From Phycisphaerae bacterium (GTDB lineage Bacteria; Planctomycetota; Phycisphaerae; UBA1845): a DNA stretch of 64,000 bases. Position numbers and translations under genes: made by a program. A model generated the notes under the pieces. It worked only from the letters and a program-made list of their open reading frames with translations, was not told the DNA's origin and searched no databases. Where the stretch lies: the NCBI GenBank assembly GCA_024102815.1, contig JAGFJJ010000048.1, forward strand, positions 352,067 to 416,066, read 5' to 3'. Positions 1-7,974 of this stretch are shown piece by piece (positions within the stretch are counted from its first letter, which is position 1; each line of letters starts with the position of its first letter).

Positions 1-1590
1 TTGCTGACCCACGCGGGAGACGATTCCGGTCGGCTTTTTGTCGTCGATCAAGCGGGGCAGATTCGCGTGATCGAGAACGGCGTCCTGCTGCCGACCCCGT
101 TTCTCGACCTGAGCGCCAAGCTCCCGACGCTTGGCAGCTTCTTTGACGAACGGGGCTTTCTGGGGCTGGCGTTTCACCCCGACTATCGCAACAACGGGCG
201 CTTTTTTGTTCGCTACAGCACGCCGCGCGTGGGTGACCCCGGCGAACCCTGCAGCGATCCGGGCAATTTCATTGTCGGGTGCCACAGCGAGGTGCTGGCG
301 GAATACCAGGCCACACCGCCCAGTGCCAACGTGGCCGACCCGCTTTCCGAAATCATCCTGTTCACAGTCGATGAGCCGGAATTCAATCATAACGCCGGGG
401 CGGTCGCCTTCGGGCCGGACGGCTATCTCTATTTCTCACTGGGCGATGGTGGCGGAGCCAACGACGGCTTGGACCAGGTGTCGCTTCCGCACGGCCCGAT
501 CGGCAACGGACAGAATATCGATACACCCCTCGGGTCAATGTTGCGAATCGATGTGGACGCGCCTCCCCCGCCGGGTTTGAACTATGCGATCCCACCCACG
601 AATCCCTTCGTCGGCGGGCCCGGATTGGATGAAATCTACGCATACGGGTTCCGCAATCCGTTCCGCTTCTCCTTTGATGATGGTCCCGGCGGAGACGGCA
701 AGCTCATCGTCGGCGACGTGGGACAGGACCTTTTCGAGGAAGTCGACATCGTCGTGGCCGGTGGCAATTACGGCTGGGCGATTCGCGAAGGCTTGCACTG
801 CTTCGACCCGTTCCAGCCCGCCAACCCGCCGGCGAGTTGCCCGGCTGTCGGCACGGTGCTCGGCGATCCGCTGCTTGATCCGGTGAGTGAGTACACACAC
901 GCGGACGGCGGCCTGTCCGTCATAGGAGGATTCGTATATCGCGGCGCCCAATTCCCTGAACTTGTCGGGAAGTACGTCTACGGGGACTTCAGCGGCGATT
1001 TCGGACCGACCGGGCGGCTTTACTACGCCGAGTTGTCCGGCCCTGATGCTTTCATCCGCAAGGAGTTCTTCATCGCCCCGAACGGCGATCCGTTCGGGCA
1101 GTTTCTCAAGGGCTTTGGCGAAGATCAAAGCGGTGAAATCTACGTGATGGCATCGGATGAGCTCGCGCCGAGCGGCAATTCGGGCGTCGTATTGCGGATC
1201 GCCGCGGCCCCGACCGGTGCCTGCTGTCGTGGATTGACCTGCGAGGTACTTACGGAAGCGGACTGCGGATCGGCAGGGGGGTCCTATCAGGGGAACGACG
1301 TGACCTGCCTCGGTGATCCCGACGGCGACGGCGCGGACGGGCGATGCGGTGACGCCTGCCCGAACGACCCGAACAAGACGGCACCCGGCGTTTGCGGATG
1401 CAACGTACCCGACGTCGATTCGGACGGCGACGGCGTTGAGGATTGCAACGATCTCTGTCCGGGATTCGACGATGCGATCCCGGGCTGCGAGTCGGCTATC
1501 CCCGCCGCATCGGAATGGAGCATGCTGATCCTCGCCTTGAGCCTGCTGGCGCTCGGCAAGCTCAGATTCGGGAGGCGCGCTTTCTCCTGA
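1..1590 (+). CDS. PQQ-dependent sugar dehydrogenase-like protein with IPTL-CTERM tail (5' end cut)
   Basis: This is a secreted six-bladed beta-propeller of the glucose/sorbosone dehydrogenase (GSDH, YliI/Asd-like) family, expected to oxidise aldose sugars with PQQ. The family signatures are visible: RLFVVDQAGQIRV near the start, GLAFHPDY, the GDGGGANDG loop, YAYGFRNPFRFSFD, GDVGQDLFEEVD and GGNYGWAIREG. After the propeller (about residue 400) comes a Cys-rich segment (TGACCRG...) and an Asp-rich DSDGDGV calcium-type repeat. The end is IPAASEW, a hydrophobic helix and an Arg cluster, which is an IPTL/PEP-CTERM-like sorting tail. The signal peptide is missing because the gene begins before the window; the TTG at base 1 is probably not the true start. 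Confidence 0.85.
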   Translation: MLTHAGDDSGRLFVVDQAGQIRVIENGVLLPTPFLDLSAKLPTLGSFFDERGFLGLAFHPDYRNNGRFFVRYSTPRVGDPGEPCSDPGNFIVGCHSEVLAEYQATPPSANVADPLSEIILFTVDEPEFNHNAGAVAFGPDGYLYFSLGDGGGANDGLDQVSLPHGPIGNGQNIDTPLGSMLRIDVDAPPPPGLNYAIPPTNPFVGGPGLDEIYAYGFRNPFRFSFDDGPGGDGKLIVGDVGQDLFEEVDIVVAGGNYGWAIREGLHCFDPFQPANPPASCPAVGTVLGDPLLDPVSEYTHADGGLSVIGGFVYRGAQFPELVGKYVYGDFSGDFGPTGRLYYAELSGPDAFIRKEFFIAPNGDPFGQFLKGFGEDQSGEIYVMASDELAPSGNSGVVLRIAAAPTGACCRGLTCEVLTEADCGSAGGSYQGNDVTCLGDPDGDGADGRCGDACPNDPNKTAPGVCGCNVPDVDSDGDGVEDCNDLCPGFDDAIPGCESAIPAASEWSMLILALSLLALGKLRFGRRAFS

Positions 1591-1639
1591 TGGGACGGCA
1601 AGCCCGTAATCCGGGGGCAATGGTTCGCCGGTTCCCTCT

Positions 1640-2272
1640 CTACAGGCTCTCGACATAGAGCGACGAGCGCCGCATGGTCCGCATGTTGGAGCGGATGAGC
1701 TCCGCGACGCGGTCGGGATCGGGAATACCGACGATGATCAACTGCCGATCGGTGGCGTCGGTCGAGTTGACCACCACCGAGCCCAGGCCGAACACGCGGT
1801 CCATGAGCGACTTTCGGATGCGGACGTCGTCGACGCGGACGAGCTCGGTCTGATCGATGGTCTGGCTGAGGATGCCGCGCTCGATGAACAGGCGCTGGGA
1901 GGTGAGGCGGTACCGGCAGGACCAGATTTTCCAGGCCACCCCGCCGAGTACCCAGAGCCCGCTCAGGCCGGCCACGCCGAGATCGATCCAGAACGCCCCC
2001 CGCCAGTTCAGCGACTCCGACGAACTAGCGATCCAGCCGACGAGCACTGCCACGGCGATGATCGCCACCAGCCAGAGGAAGATGCGCCCGGCGAAGTGCT
2101 TCCAGTGGGTGCGCCCGGTCCAGAGCGGCTTTTCCGCCTCGGGTTCCGCTTTTGAAGTGGAATCCGGGGGTCGCAAGCCGGGACGCTCTTCCGGGGCGGT
2201 CTCCGGCACCGGCCGGGGGGAATCGGCGGGCGGCGACGGATGGTCGCGGTTGGGGGATGTGGAATCACTCAC
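1640..2272 (-). CDS. PH domain-containing membrane protein (bPH2/YdbS-like)
   Basis: About 210 residues. An N-terminal Pro/Glu-rich disordered stretch (residues 1-60) is followed by two membrane helices (about 62-84 and 95-115) and a C-terminal bacterial PH-like domain starting with YRLTSQRLFIERGILSQ and containing LVRVDDVRIRKSLMDRVFGLG. This is the usual layout of bPH_2 proteins (DUF304, YdbS/YdbT), whose role is poorly defined. The start is a GTG with GGAG nine bases upstream. It converges on the sugar dehydrogenase gene with only about 50 bases between the stops, and no terminator hairpin was seen there. Confidence 0.8.
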   Translation of the reverse strand: MSDSTSPNRDHPSPPADSPRPVPETAPEERPGLRPPDSTSKAEPEAEKPLWTGRTHWKHFAGRIFLWLVAIIAVAVLVGWIASSSESLNWRGAFWIDLGVAGLSGLWVLGGVAWKIWSCRYRLTSQRLFIERGILSQTIDQTELVRVDDVRIRKSLMDRVFGLGSVVVNSTDATDRQLIIVGIPDPDRVAELIRSNMRTMRRSSLYVESL

Positions 2273-2629
2273 CGTGGTCGGCTCCTGTCAGGCAAGGACG
2301 GCCTTCCCAAGTCATCTTATCTATGTTTGCGGCATTGGCTAATCCGCGATCCGGCAAAAAAAGGGCGGACGGTCTCGCGCGACGAAACCGCTCCCCGGAG
2401 AAGGGGGCGGAAACCGCCGTTTGACGGGCCTGCAAAACACTGATTACTTTCGTGTCATCCCGCCGATTTTTGGCTTGACGAGACGAACGCGCGTACTAGA
2501 CTTGCCGCGCTTTCGGGGAGCGAGGGGGCGCTCGCTCCGGTTGGACATGGCGTACTGCGTGCGGTGCTTCCCGAGTGCGCGCAACGCAGGTGGGGAACAT
2601 CCGGGATTGCTTCACGGCGAGTGCACTCC
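2273..2629. other. Intergenic region, no gene seen
   Basis: About 357 bases between two divergent genes. A short GGCGG-AAA-CCGCC hairpin followed by TTT lies near 2412. Open frames here have no recognisable product or good ribosome binding site. Promoters for both flanking genes should lie here, but no clear sigma-70 pair was found. Confidence 0.4.
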
Positions 2630-2974
2630 ATGGTGATGAATATCGAGAAATGGGACGACACGGACATGATGCTGACGTTGGATGCAGAGTTTTCCCAATC
2701 CGCCACGGACGGGCATGTCCCGGGCGAGGCGGCCTTTGATGGGCCGATGGCCGCGGACATCGCGAGCACGGAGATGGATGGCTGGCGAACCGGGGATGTT
2801 TGGGACGGGCGGTCCTGGCCGGTCTGCGCCGGCGATGACGATGATGACTGGGAGGAGGACGACGACGAGGACGACGATTACTTCGAAGACGATGAGGATG
2901 AGGACGACGAGTTCTTCCCCGACGATGACGACTTCGAGGATGACGATTACGAGGAGGAGGACGACGAAGCCTGA
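2630..2974 (+). CDS. Small protein with a long poly-Asp/Glu C-terminal tail
   Basis: About 114 residues from the ATG at 2630; an in-frame ATG at 2636 is equally possible. The first half is an ordinary acidic sequence (MVMNIEKWDDTDMMLTLDAEF). From about residue 68 it becomes almost pure Asp/Glu with occasional Phe/Tyr, including EEDDDEDDDYFEDDEDEDDE. No family is recognised. Hyperacidic tails of this type occur on DNA-mimic, histone-chaperone-like and metal-binding proteins, but nothing here decides between them. GA-rich codon repeats (GAC/GAT/GAG) make the third-base pattern low-complexity, so the frame could partly be a repeat artefact. The unbroken acidic frame and the stop just after the tail support a real protein. 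Confidence 0.55.
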   Translation: MVMNIEKWDDTDMMLTLDAEFSQSATDGHVPGEAAFDGPMAADIASTEMDGWRTGDVWDGRSWPVCAGDDDDDWEEDDDEDDDYFEDDEDEDDEFFPDDDDFEDDDYEEEDDEA

Positions 2975-3136
2975 TCCTCGGTCCGTAAGCGCGCCGCCTC
3001 TCGCGGCGCGGCGTCGCCGTCCAAACGCCTGATAATCCAGCGAATCCCGCCGCGCGAACTCGCTGATGGTGCATTCTGGCCGTACGCCGCCCCATCGTAA
3101 ATCAAGCACTGTAGAGGCCTGTCCGATGCTTCGGAT

Positions 3137-3490
3137 ATGGCTGAAGAATACACGGGACCGGATCGCAGACAGAAGCAGCCCGAGCGGCGGTCGAACTGCG
3201 TGGATCGTCGATCGGGGATGGATCGCCGCCGGGGTCCCGGTCGTCGCCGGGGAGAGGTGCGCCGCGCCGCCGAAGAGGGCGAGATCAGCGGAGAGCTCCT
3301 CGAGTTCATCATGGCCATCGACGAGTACAAGCGCATCAACGAGCGGCCTTTCCCGTCGTGGTCGGAAGTTTTCGAGATCATCCACTATCTCGGGTATCGC
3401 AAGGTCGCCGAGCAGGCGGAGCACATCAACCGCGCCAGCGGGGCCGAGGTCCTCGACGAGAAGTCGTCCGAACAGCACGTCGGGGCCTGA
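3137..3490 (+). CDS. Conserved-looking small protein with repeated DRR motifs
   Basis: 117 residues. The N-terminal third carries repeated basic motifs: TGPDRRQ, PERRS, VDRRSGMDRRRGPGRRRGE. It then turns into an apparently folded, mostly helical part (ISGELLEFIMAIDEYKRINE, RPFPSWSEVFEIIHYLGYRKVAE). The folded half resembles small planctomycete proteins of unknown function, and no catalytic motif is visible. The Arg-rich start could bind nucleic acid or membrane; this is a guess. It lies on the same strand as, and between, the acidic-tail gene and sat, with gaps of about 160 bases on each side. Confidence 0.65.
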   Translation: MAEEYTGPDRRQKQPERRSNCVDRRSGMDRRRGPGRRRGEVRRAAEEGEISGELLEFIMAIDEYKRINERPFPSWSEVFEIIHYLGYRKVAEQAEHINRASGAEVLDEKSSEQHVGA

Positions 3491-3644
3491 TCGGCCCTTT
3501 CTCGGGGAGAGATGACCGAGCGGCGTGCCCGCCCTTGCATCCCAACGACGAAATCCCTAGGCTGCTCGGCAACTCCTCAGATCATCGTGCGCTGGGGCTT
3601 CCGCTGCAGATAAGCAGGATCGTTTTTCACTGAAAGGCAGTTGT

Positions 3645-4790
3645 ATGTCAGGGGTCGAACTCGTTCAGCCTCACGGGGGCAAGCTGATCCACAGAACAGG
3701 CGCCCAGCCCGATGCCAAGGCGCCGGCCGTCACCATCACGCTCACCGAGCGGCAGCAGTGCGACCTGGAGATGATCGCCATCGGCGCGATGAGCCCGCTC
3801 GACGGCTTCATGGGCGAGGCCGACTACCACAGCGTGTGCGACAACATGAAGCTCGGCAGCGGCACGCTCTGGCCCATGCCCATCACGTGCGCCGTGTCGG
3901 ACGATGTCGAGAAAAAAGTGAGCGTGGGCGATCGCATTGCTTTGGCCGATGACGCCGGACGTTTGCTCGGCTATCTCACGGTGAAAGAGAAGTACCGGCA
4001 AGATAAACGCAAGCAGGCGCTCAAGGCGTTCGGCACCGAGGACATCGCTCACCCCGGCGTGAAGGTGGTGATGGATGAAGGCGACACGTGCCTGGCCGGG
4101 CCGATTGATGTCATCACGCCCCGGCATGAGCCCATGTTTCCGGAGCATCGCCTGACCCCCGAGCGGACGCGGGCGGAGTTCCAGCGCCGCGGTTGGCACA
4201 CGGTGGTGGCGTTCCAGACGCGCAACCCCATTCACCGCGCCCACGAGTACATCACCAAGTGCGCCCAGGAAATCGTGGACGGCCTGCTCATCCACCCACT
4301 CATGGGCGCCACCAAGGAGGGTGACATCCCGGCCGAGGTGCGCATGAAGTGCTACATCGTCCTGATCGAAAACTACTATCACCCGGATCACACCATGCTT
4401 TCGATCATGCCCGCGGCGATGCGCTACGCAGGCCCGCGTGAGGCGATTCTGCATGCGATCCTGCGGCAGAACTACGGGTGCAGCCACTTCATCGTGGGTC
4501 GGGATCATGCCGGCGTGGGCAATTACTACGGCACCTACGATGCGCAGAAAATCTTCGACGAGATTCCCGAAGGGTCGCTGGGCATCGCGCCGCTGAAGTT
4601 CGAGCACTCGGCGTGGTCGAAGAAGGCGGGCGCGATGGTCTCGGGCAAGACATTCCCCAAGATCGAGGGCGACCAGGTTTTCCTGTCGGGAACCAAGGTT
4701 CGCGAGATGCTCCAGCGCGGCGAGCGCCCGCCGGTGGAGTTCACCCGGCCTGAGGTCGCGGATATTCTGATCGACTCGATGAAGAGCTGA
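3645..4790 (+). CDS. sat: Sulfate adenylyltransferase (ATP sulfurylase)
   Basis: Forms adenosine 5'-phosphosulfate and pyrophosphate from sulfate and ATP, the first step of sulfate activation. At 381 residues it is the monofunctional Sat/Met3-type enzyme without an APS-kinase domain. Diagnostic motifs are present: QTRNPIHRAHEY (about 192-203), HPLMGATKEGDIPAEVR, and GRDHAGVGNYYGTYDA. The next gene is a DHH phosphoesterase of the NrnA type, which in many bacteria removes phosphate from pAp, a by-product of sulfate assimilation. The pairing fits but does not prove assimilatory use. No reductase genes (apr, cys) are in the window. Confidence 0.95.
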   Translation: MSGVELVQPHGGKLIHRTGAQPDAKAPAVTITLTERQQCDLEMIAIGAMSPLDGFMGEADYHSVCDNMKLGSGTLWPMPITCAVSDDVEKKVSVGDRIALADDAGRLLGYLTVKEKYRQDKRKQALKAFGTEDIAHPGVKVVMDEGDTCLAGPIDVITPRHEPMFPEHRLTPERTRAEFQRRGWHTVVAFQTRNPIHRAHEYITKCAQEIVDGLLIHPLMGATKEGDIPAEVRMKCYIVLIENYYHPDHTMLSIMPAAMRYAGPREAILHAILRQNYGCSHFIVGRDHAGVGNYYGTYDAQKIFDEIPEGSLGIAPLKFEHSAWSKKAGAMVSGKTFPKIEGDQVFLSGTKVREMLQRGERPPVEFTRPEVADILIDSMKS

Positions 4791-4826
4791 ATGAGCGAGT
4801 TGGCGTAATCGAGTGTTGTGCGGTCG

Positions 4827-4987
4827 CGCAGGCTTCGGGCCCGCGGCTCAGACGAGTATCCGCAGATCGGATGGTAACGCAACTTCGCATAGGTTTCGGA
4901 CCTGTGGCTCAAGAAAGGGCACTGCTCAAGAGCAGTGGCACACCGACGCCAGGAAAGGCCTCGCAGGCTGAAGCCTGCGGCTCGCGG
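4827..4987. repeat. Three degenerate copies of a palindromic intergenic motif
   Basis: Related 25-27 base copies lie at about 4827-4851, 4886-4912 and 4961-4987, each of the form CGCAGGCTTCGG-CCTGCGGCTC with changes. The third contains the perfect palindrome CAGGCTGAAGCCTG. Spacing is about 60-75 bases. They sit between sat and the DHH phosphoesterase gene, and each could form a small hairpin in RNA. They resemble REP-like intergenic repeats; no other clear copy was found in the window, though a faint one may sit near 19437-19460. Confidence 0.5.
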
Positions 4988-4998
4988 AAGGAATTCAT

Positions 4999-6003
4999 GT
5001 GAATCGAGCGATCGAAGTTCCCGCCGAAGTTATCGCCGCCGTCGGCGCGCTTCGTGCGCCCGTGGTCATTTCGCACGTTGTTCCCGATGCCGACGCGCTG
5101 GGCTCGATGTTCGCCGTGGCGGCGGCCTATGTTGATGCTTCCCATGCGCCCTGCGCGTCGCTGCCGGAGGGCTCGCTCTCCCAGCGCCTGTCATTCTTGA
5201 TGGACCTCACGCAGGCGAAGCCCGCCACCGACGAGGACTTCGCCGCCGCGGACGGGTTTATCGTCCTCGACACGGCAAAGAAGGAACGCTGCAACGTCGG
5301 CGCGGATCGCAAGCAGACGGACTGGATCGGCGGACGACCCATCGTCAATATCGATCACCACATTACCAACACGCAATACGGGGCCATCAACTGGGTGATC
5401 GAGGCGGGCAGCACCTGCGAGATGGTCTATCACCTGCTCTCCGCCGCAGGGCGACCCATCAGTGCCAATATCGCGTCACTTCTCTACGCGGGCATCCAGA
5501 CCGACTCGATCGGCTTCTCCCTGCCGAATACGGCGCCCTCCTCGCTCCGCGCCGCGGCCGACCTCGTCGAGCTCGGCGCCGACGTGGGGTTGCTCGGGGA
5601 ACGACTGTGGCGCAGCCAGCGGCAGGGCGAGTTCGATCTGCTCCGCGTGATTTATGCCAACACGCGTACGGCCGCGGGTGGGCGCATCGCCTACAGCTCG
5701 GCGAGCTACGAGGAAATCCACGACGCGGGATGCACGGCGGCGGACATCGACGACCAGATCAACGTTCCGCGCTCGCTCGATGGCGTGCAGTTGGCCATGC
5801 TCTTCACGGAGGGTCGTCGTGGGCGCACGCGCATCAACTTTCGCGGCAGCGGCGATGTGACCGTGGTGGAGCTGGCCGCGCAGTTCGGCGGCGGCGGTCA
5901 TGCGCAGGCCGCAGGGGCGATCGTCGATGCGTCGCTTGATGAAACAATCGCCCGCGTACTCCCGGTCGCGGAGCAACATCTCACAGGCTTCGCGGTGGCG
6001 TGA
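4999..6003 (+). CDS. DHH family phosphoesterase (NrnA-like nanoRNase/pAp phosphatase)
   Basis: 334 residues. It has the two-domain architecture of NrnA/RecJ-like DHH enzymes: VVPDADALGS near the N terminus (metal ligands), NIDHHITNTQYG holding the DHH signature at about 113-120, and a DHHA1 substrate domain with GGGGHAQAAGA near the end. Members degrade oligoribonucleotides of 2-5 bases and dephosphorylate 3'-phosphoadenosine 5'-phosphate; some also act on cyclic dinucleotides. The GTG at 4999 is the only sensible start. Being next to sat makes a pAp role attractive, but the repeat-rich gap of about 200 bases weakens the case for one operon. Confidence 0.88.
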   Translation: MNRAIEVPAEVIAAVGALRAPVVISHVVPDADALGSMFAVAAAYVDASHAPCASLPEGSLSQRLSFLMDLTQAKPATDEDFAAADGFIVLDTAKKERCNVGADRKQTDWIGGRPIVNIDHHITNTQYGAINWVIEAGSTCEMVYHLLSAAGRPISANIASLLYAGIQTDSIGFSLPNTAPSSLRAAADLVELGADVGLLGERLWRSQRQGEFDLLRVIYANTRTAAGGRIAYSSASYEEIHDAGCTAADIDDQINVPRSLDGVQLAMLFTEGRRGRTRINFRGSGDVTVVELAAQFGGGGHAQAAGAIVDASLDETIARVLPVAEQHLTGFAVA

Positions 6004-6230
6004 CAGGATCGATTCCTGTGAATTCTCGTGGGCCGCGCGCACAATCACATTGATTGCAAGCGTTTCCGACCGCATTACCATCCTTCCCTCGATTGAAGAA
6101 CGAACGCGCGTCGACGTGCGCGCTATTTCCGTTTTATTGCGATCTTTACTTGACCTTCATCGCGATCTAACCGGCGCCGGAGATGATCCACTTCGGAGGG
6201 TACGGATCGGGGAATAGAAGCACTTGCAGC

Positions 6231-6452
6231 GTCGGCGGGGGGAGGTCGCGATTCGGAGGGGAATCGAGGCGAAGCCGACCGCAAGCCCGAGGGAAAGAAG
6301 CGGGGGGATCGGTGCCCGTGCCTGCCCCGTTTCGTCAACGGCGAGGCGGGGCAGGAAGAGGCACCAACTTTGCCGAACAGTCGCTGCGGCCTGGTGGGCC
6401 AAAGCGCTTCACGCCTGACGGGTGGGTTGGCTCCAGAACCCACCCGTTTTTT
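6231..6452 (+). ncRNA. Candidate structured small RNA ending in an intrinsic terminator
   Basis: The 513-base gap between the DHH gene and the Hsp20 genes has no supported ORF but much secondary structure. Hairpin A: GTCGGC (6231-6236) pairs with GCCGAC (6274-6279), enclosing TCGCGATTC (6246-6254) against GAATC...GCGA (6261-6272). Hairpin B: GGTGCC (6311-6316) with GGCACC (6360-6365), enclosing CCTGCCCCG (6321-6329) with CGGGGCAGG (6347-6355). A third GGCC-TGGTG-GGCC hairpin follows near 6389-6401, then a plus-strand terminator. RNase P, tmRNA, SRP RNA and 6S signatures were looked for and not recognised. The 5' end is unknown. The terminator could instead simply end the phosphoesterase transcript. 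Confidence 0.4.
6418..6452 (+). terminator. Rho-independent terminator
   Basis: An 11-bp perfect stem, ACGGGTGGGTT (6418-6428) with AACCCACCCGT (6437-6447), has an 8-base loop and is followed by a run of T on the plus strand. The T-run is on one side only, so it acts on plus-strand transcripts and not on the converging Hsp20 operon. Confidence 0.85.
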
Positions 6453-6516
6453 CTACAAGCAACGCGCCGTGCATCGGTCTCTCCGACGCCGTGCGCGTTT
6501 CGTGGTCGACGGTCGG

Positions 6517-6993
6517 TCAGGCTTCCTTGACCGGAATGCGCTTGGGCCGCTCGCTCTCGAGCTTGGGCAGCACGATGGTTACGACCCCGTTCCTGTGCTT
6601 GGCACTGACCTTGCCGGCGTCCACGGCCGCCGGGAGGGTAATGCTCCGACGGAAGGAGCCAAACCGCCGCTCGGTGTAGCTGTAGTTCTCGCCCTTCTTT
6701 TCCGACGACTCCTTTTTCTCGCCGGAAAACGTCAGCACGTTCCCGGTCACGGAGACGTCCAGGTCGTCCGGATCAAGTCCGGGGACCTCGGCACGGACCG
6801 TGATTTCCTTGTCGGTTTCGGAGACGTCTACGCTCGGCAGCCAGTCGCCCATGCCGCCCATTCGTCCCGGGGACCAGTTGCCGCCCAGGAAGCGGTCGAA
6901 CATGCGGTCCATTTCCGAGCGGAACACGTCGAGCGCCCCGAATGGCTCGACCTCCGCATCCTGTCGTTTGCCTCGCCACGGAATCATGGACAT
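6517..6993 (-). CDS. Small heat shock protein Hsp20 (third gene of trio)
   Basis: About 158 residues, with an alpha-crystallin domain at roughly 45-155. It is an ATP-independent holdase that binds unfolding proteins. Visible features: the bacterial class A start (F-x-SEMDRMFDRFLGG), PSVDVSETDKEITVRAEVPGL, YTERRFGSFRRSITLP, and the C-terminal IPV (I-x-I/V) oligomerisation motif in KRIPVKEA. The start is the ATG at 6993, seven bases after GGAGG; a GTG two codons upstream lies too close to that site. Last of three Hsp20 genes on the minus strand. Confidence 0.93.
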   Translation of the reverse strand: MSMIPWRGKRQDAEVEPFGALDVFRSEMDRMFDRFLGGNWSPGRMGGMGDWLPSVDVSETDKEITVRAEVPGLDPDDLDVSVTGNVLTFSGEKKESSEKKGENYSYTERRFGSFRRSITLPAAVDAGKVSAKHRNGVVTIVLPKLESERPKRIPVKEA

Positions 6994-7054
6994 GGTCACA
7001 CCTCCTTTGCCTTGACGCGCCGGCCGGCGCCACCGTGCTCACCGGCGCGAATGA

Positions 7055-7453
7055 CTATTGCGTCTTGATCTCGATCTTCCGCGCCCGGGCCGCCTCGACC
7101 TTGGGAAGATGAAGCGTCAGCACGCCCTGGGCATACTCCGCGCTGATCTTGCTCGCATCGATGGCCTCGCTCACCCGGAACGTGCGGTAGAAGTCGCCCA
7201 CACCGTATTCCCGATGGAGCAGGTTCGCGCCCGGCGTCTGCCGCGGAAGTACCTTTCCCACGATGGTGAGCACGCCATTCTCGAAGTTGATGTCCACAGA
7301 GTCGCGGGTCACGCCGGGCATGTCCGCACGGACCAGTAACTCCTCCTTATTCTCCACGATGTCCACGTTGGGCAGGTAGGTCGGCCCGCTGCGCGTGCGC
7401 TCCGTCTGCGCGACCTCCACCTGCTGGGGCTTTTCAATCGTATCCGTTGCCAT
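7055..7453 (-). CDS. Small heat shock protein Hsp20 (second gene of trio)
   Basis: 132 residues, the shortest of the three, with a short N-terminal arm and the alpha-crystallin core from about 27: PNVDIVENKEELLVRADMPGV, VDINFENGVLTIVGKV, YGVGDFYRTFRVSEAIDASK, and YAQGVLTLHLPKVE. It ends in RKIEIKTQ, an I-E-I motif for oligomer contacts. The short N-terminal arm implies a different oligomer or client range from its neighbours. The start ATG is preceded by GGAG. Gaps to the flanking Hsp20 genes are about 60 and 80 bases. Confidence 0.93.
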   Translation of the reverse strand: MATDTIEKPQQVEVAQTERTRSGPTYLPNVDIVENKEELLVRADMPGVTRDSVDINFENGVLTIVGKVLPRQTPGANLLHREYGVGDFYRTFRVSEAIDASKISAEYAQGVLTLHLPKVEAARARKIEIKTQ

Positions 7454-7533
7454 GGTGTCATCTCCTTGTCATGTCTGCGACGGCCCGGCCGTCGAATGGG
7501 CTTCATCGATCCTTGATCTCATGCGTTCTCGAC

Positions 7534-7974
7534 TTAACCTTTCACCTCGATCTTGCGCGGCAGGACGGAGTCGGCCTTGGGCAGCGTAATCGCCAGCACG
7601 CCGTCACGAAGCGACGCCTCGACCTTTTCCGCATTCACGGCCACGGGCAGGCGCAATACGCGGCTGAATTCACCCACGCCGCGCTCCCGGCGATGCCAGG
7701 TCGTGCCCTCGGGCGATGCGTCGTCGCGCCGCCCCTTGATGGTCAACTCGTCGCCCTGCACGAACACTTCGAGGTCGTTCATGGTCAGTCCGGGCAGCTC
7801 GGCCTCCGCGTGGAGGTTGCGCTCATCCTCCCAGACATTGATCGCCGGGAAACCCGTTGCCGCCCAGCGCCCGGCGAAGCGGTTCGGAGCCGTGCCCCGG
7901 CTGAATTCATCGAACAGACGATCCATCTCGTTACGCAATCCCACCAGCGGCTCGAATCGAACTCTCGAAAACAT
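7534..7974 (-). CDS. Small heat shock protein Hsp20 (first gene of trio)
   Basis: 146 residues from the ATG at 7974, which has a strong GGAGG nine bases upstream; the open frame extends further but the upstream part looks non-coding. The alpha-crystallin domain includes FPAINVWEDERNLHAEAELPGL, DELTIKGRRDD, and RERGVGEFSRVLRLP. It ends in PRKIEVKG (I-E-V motif). It is the promoter-proximal gene of the operon. No CIRCE element (TTAGCACTC inverted repeat) was found upstream, so control by HrcA is not supported. Confidence 0.93.
   Translation of the reverse strand: MFSRVRFEPLVGLRNEMDRLFDEFSRGTAPNRFAGRWAATGFPAINVWEDERNLHAEAELPGLTMNDLEVFVQGDELTIKGRRDDASPEGTTWHRRERGVGEFSRVLRLPVAVNAEKVEASLRDGVLAITLPKADSVLPRKIEVKG

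Noticed and set aside
2564..2629. Upstream extension of the acidic-tail protein
   Set aside because: Extra residues (LPECAQRRWGTSG) do not continue the acidic or conserved pattern; the ATG at 2630 is a better start.
6231..6452. RNase P RNA, tmRNA, 6S or SRP RNA
   Set aside because: None of the conserved sequences (for example GAGGAAAGUC of RNase P or the tmRNA T-arm and CCA end) could be found.
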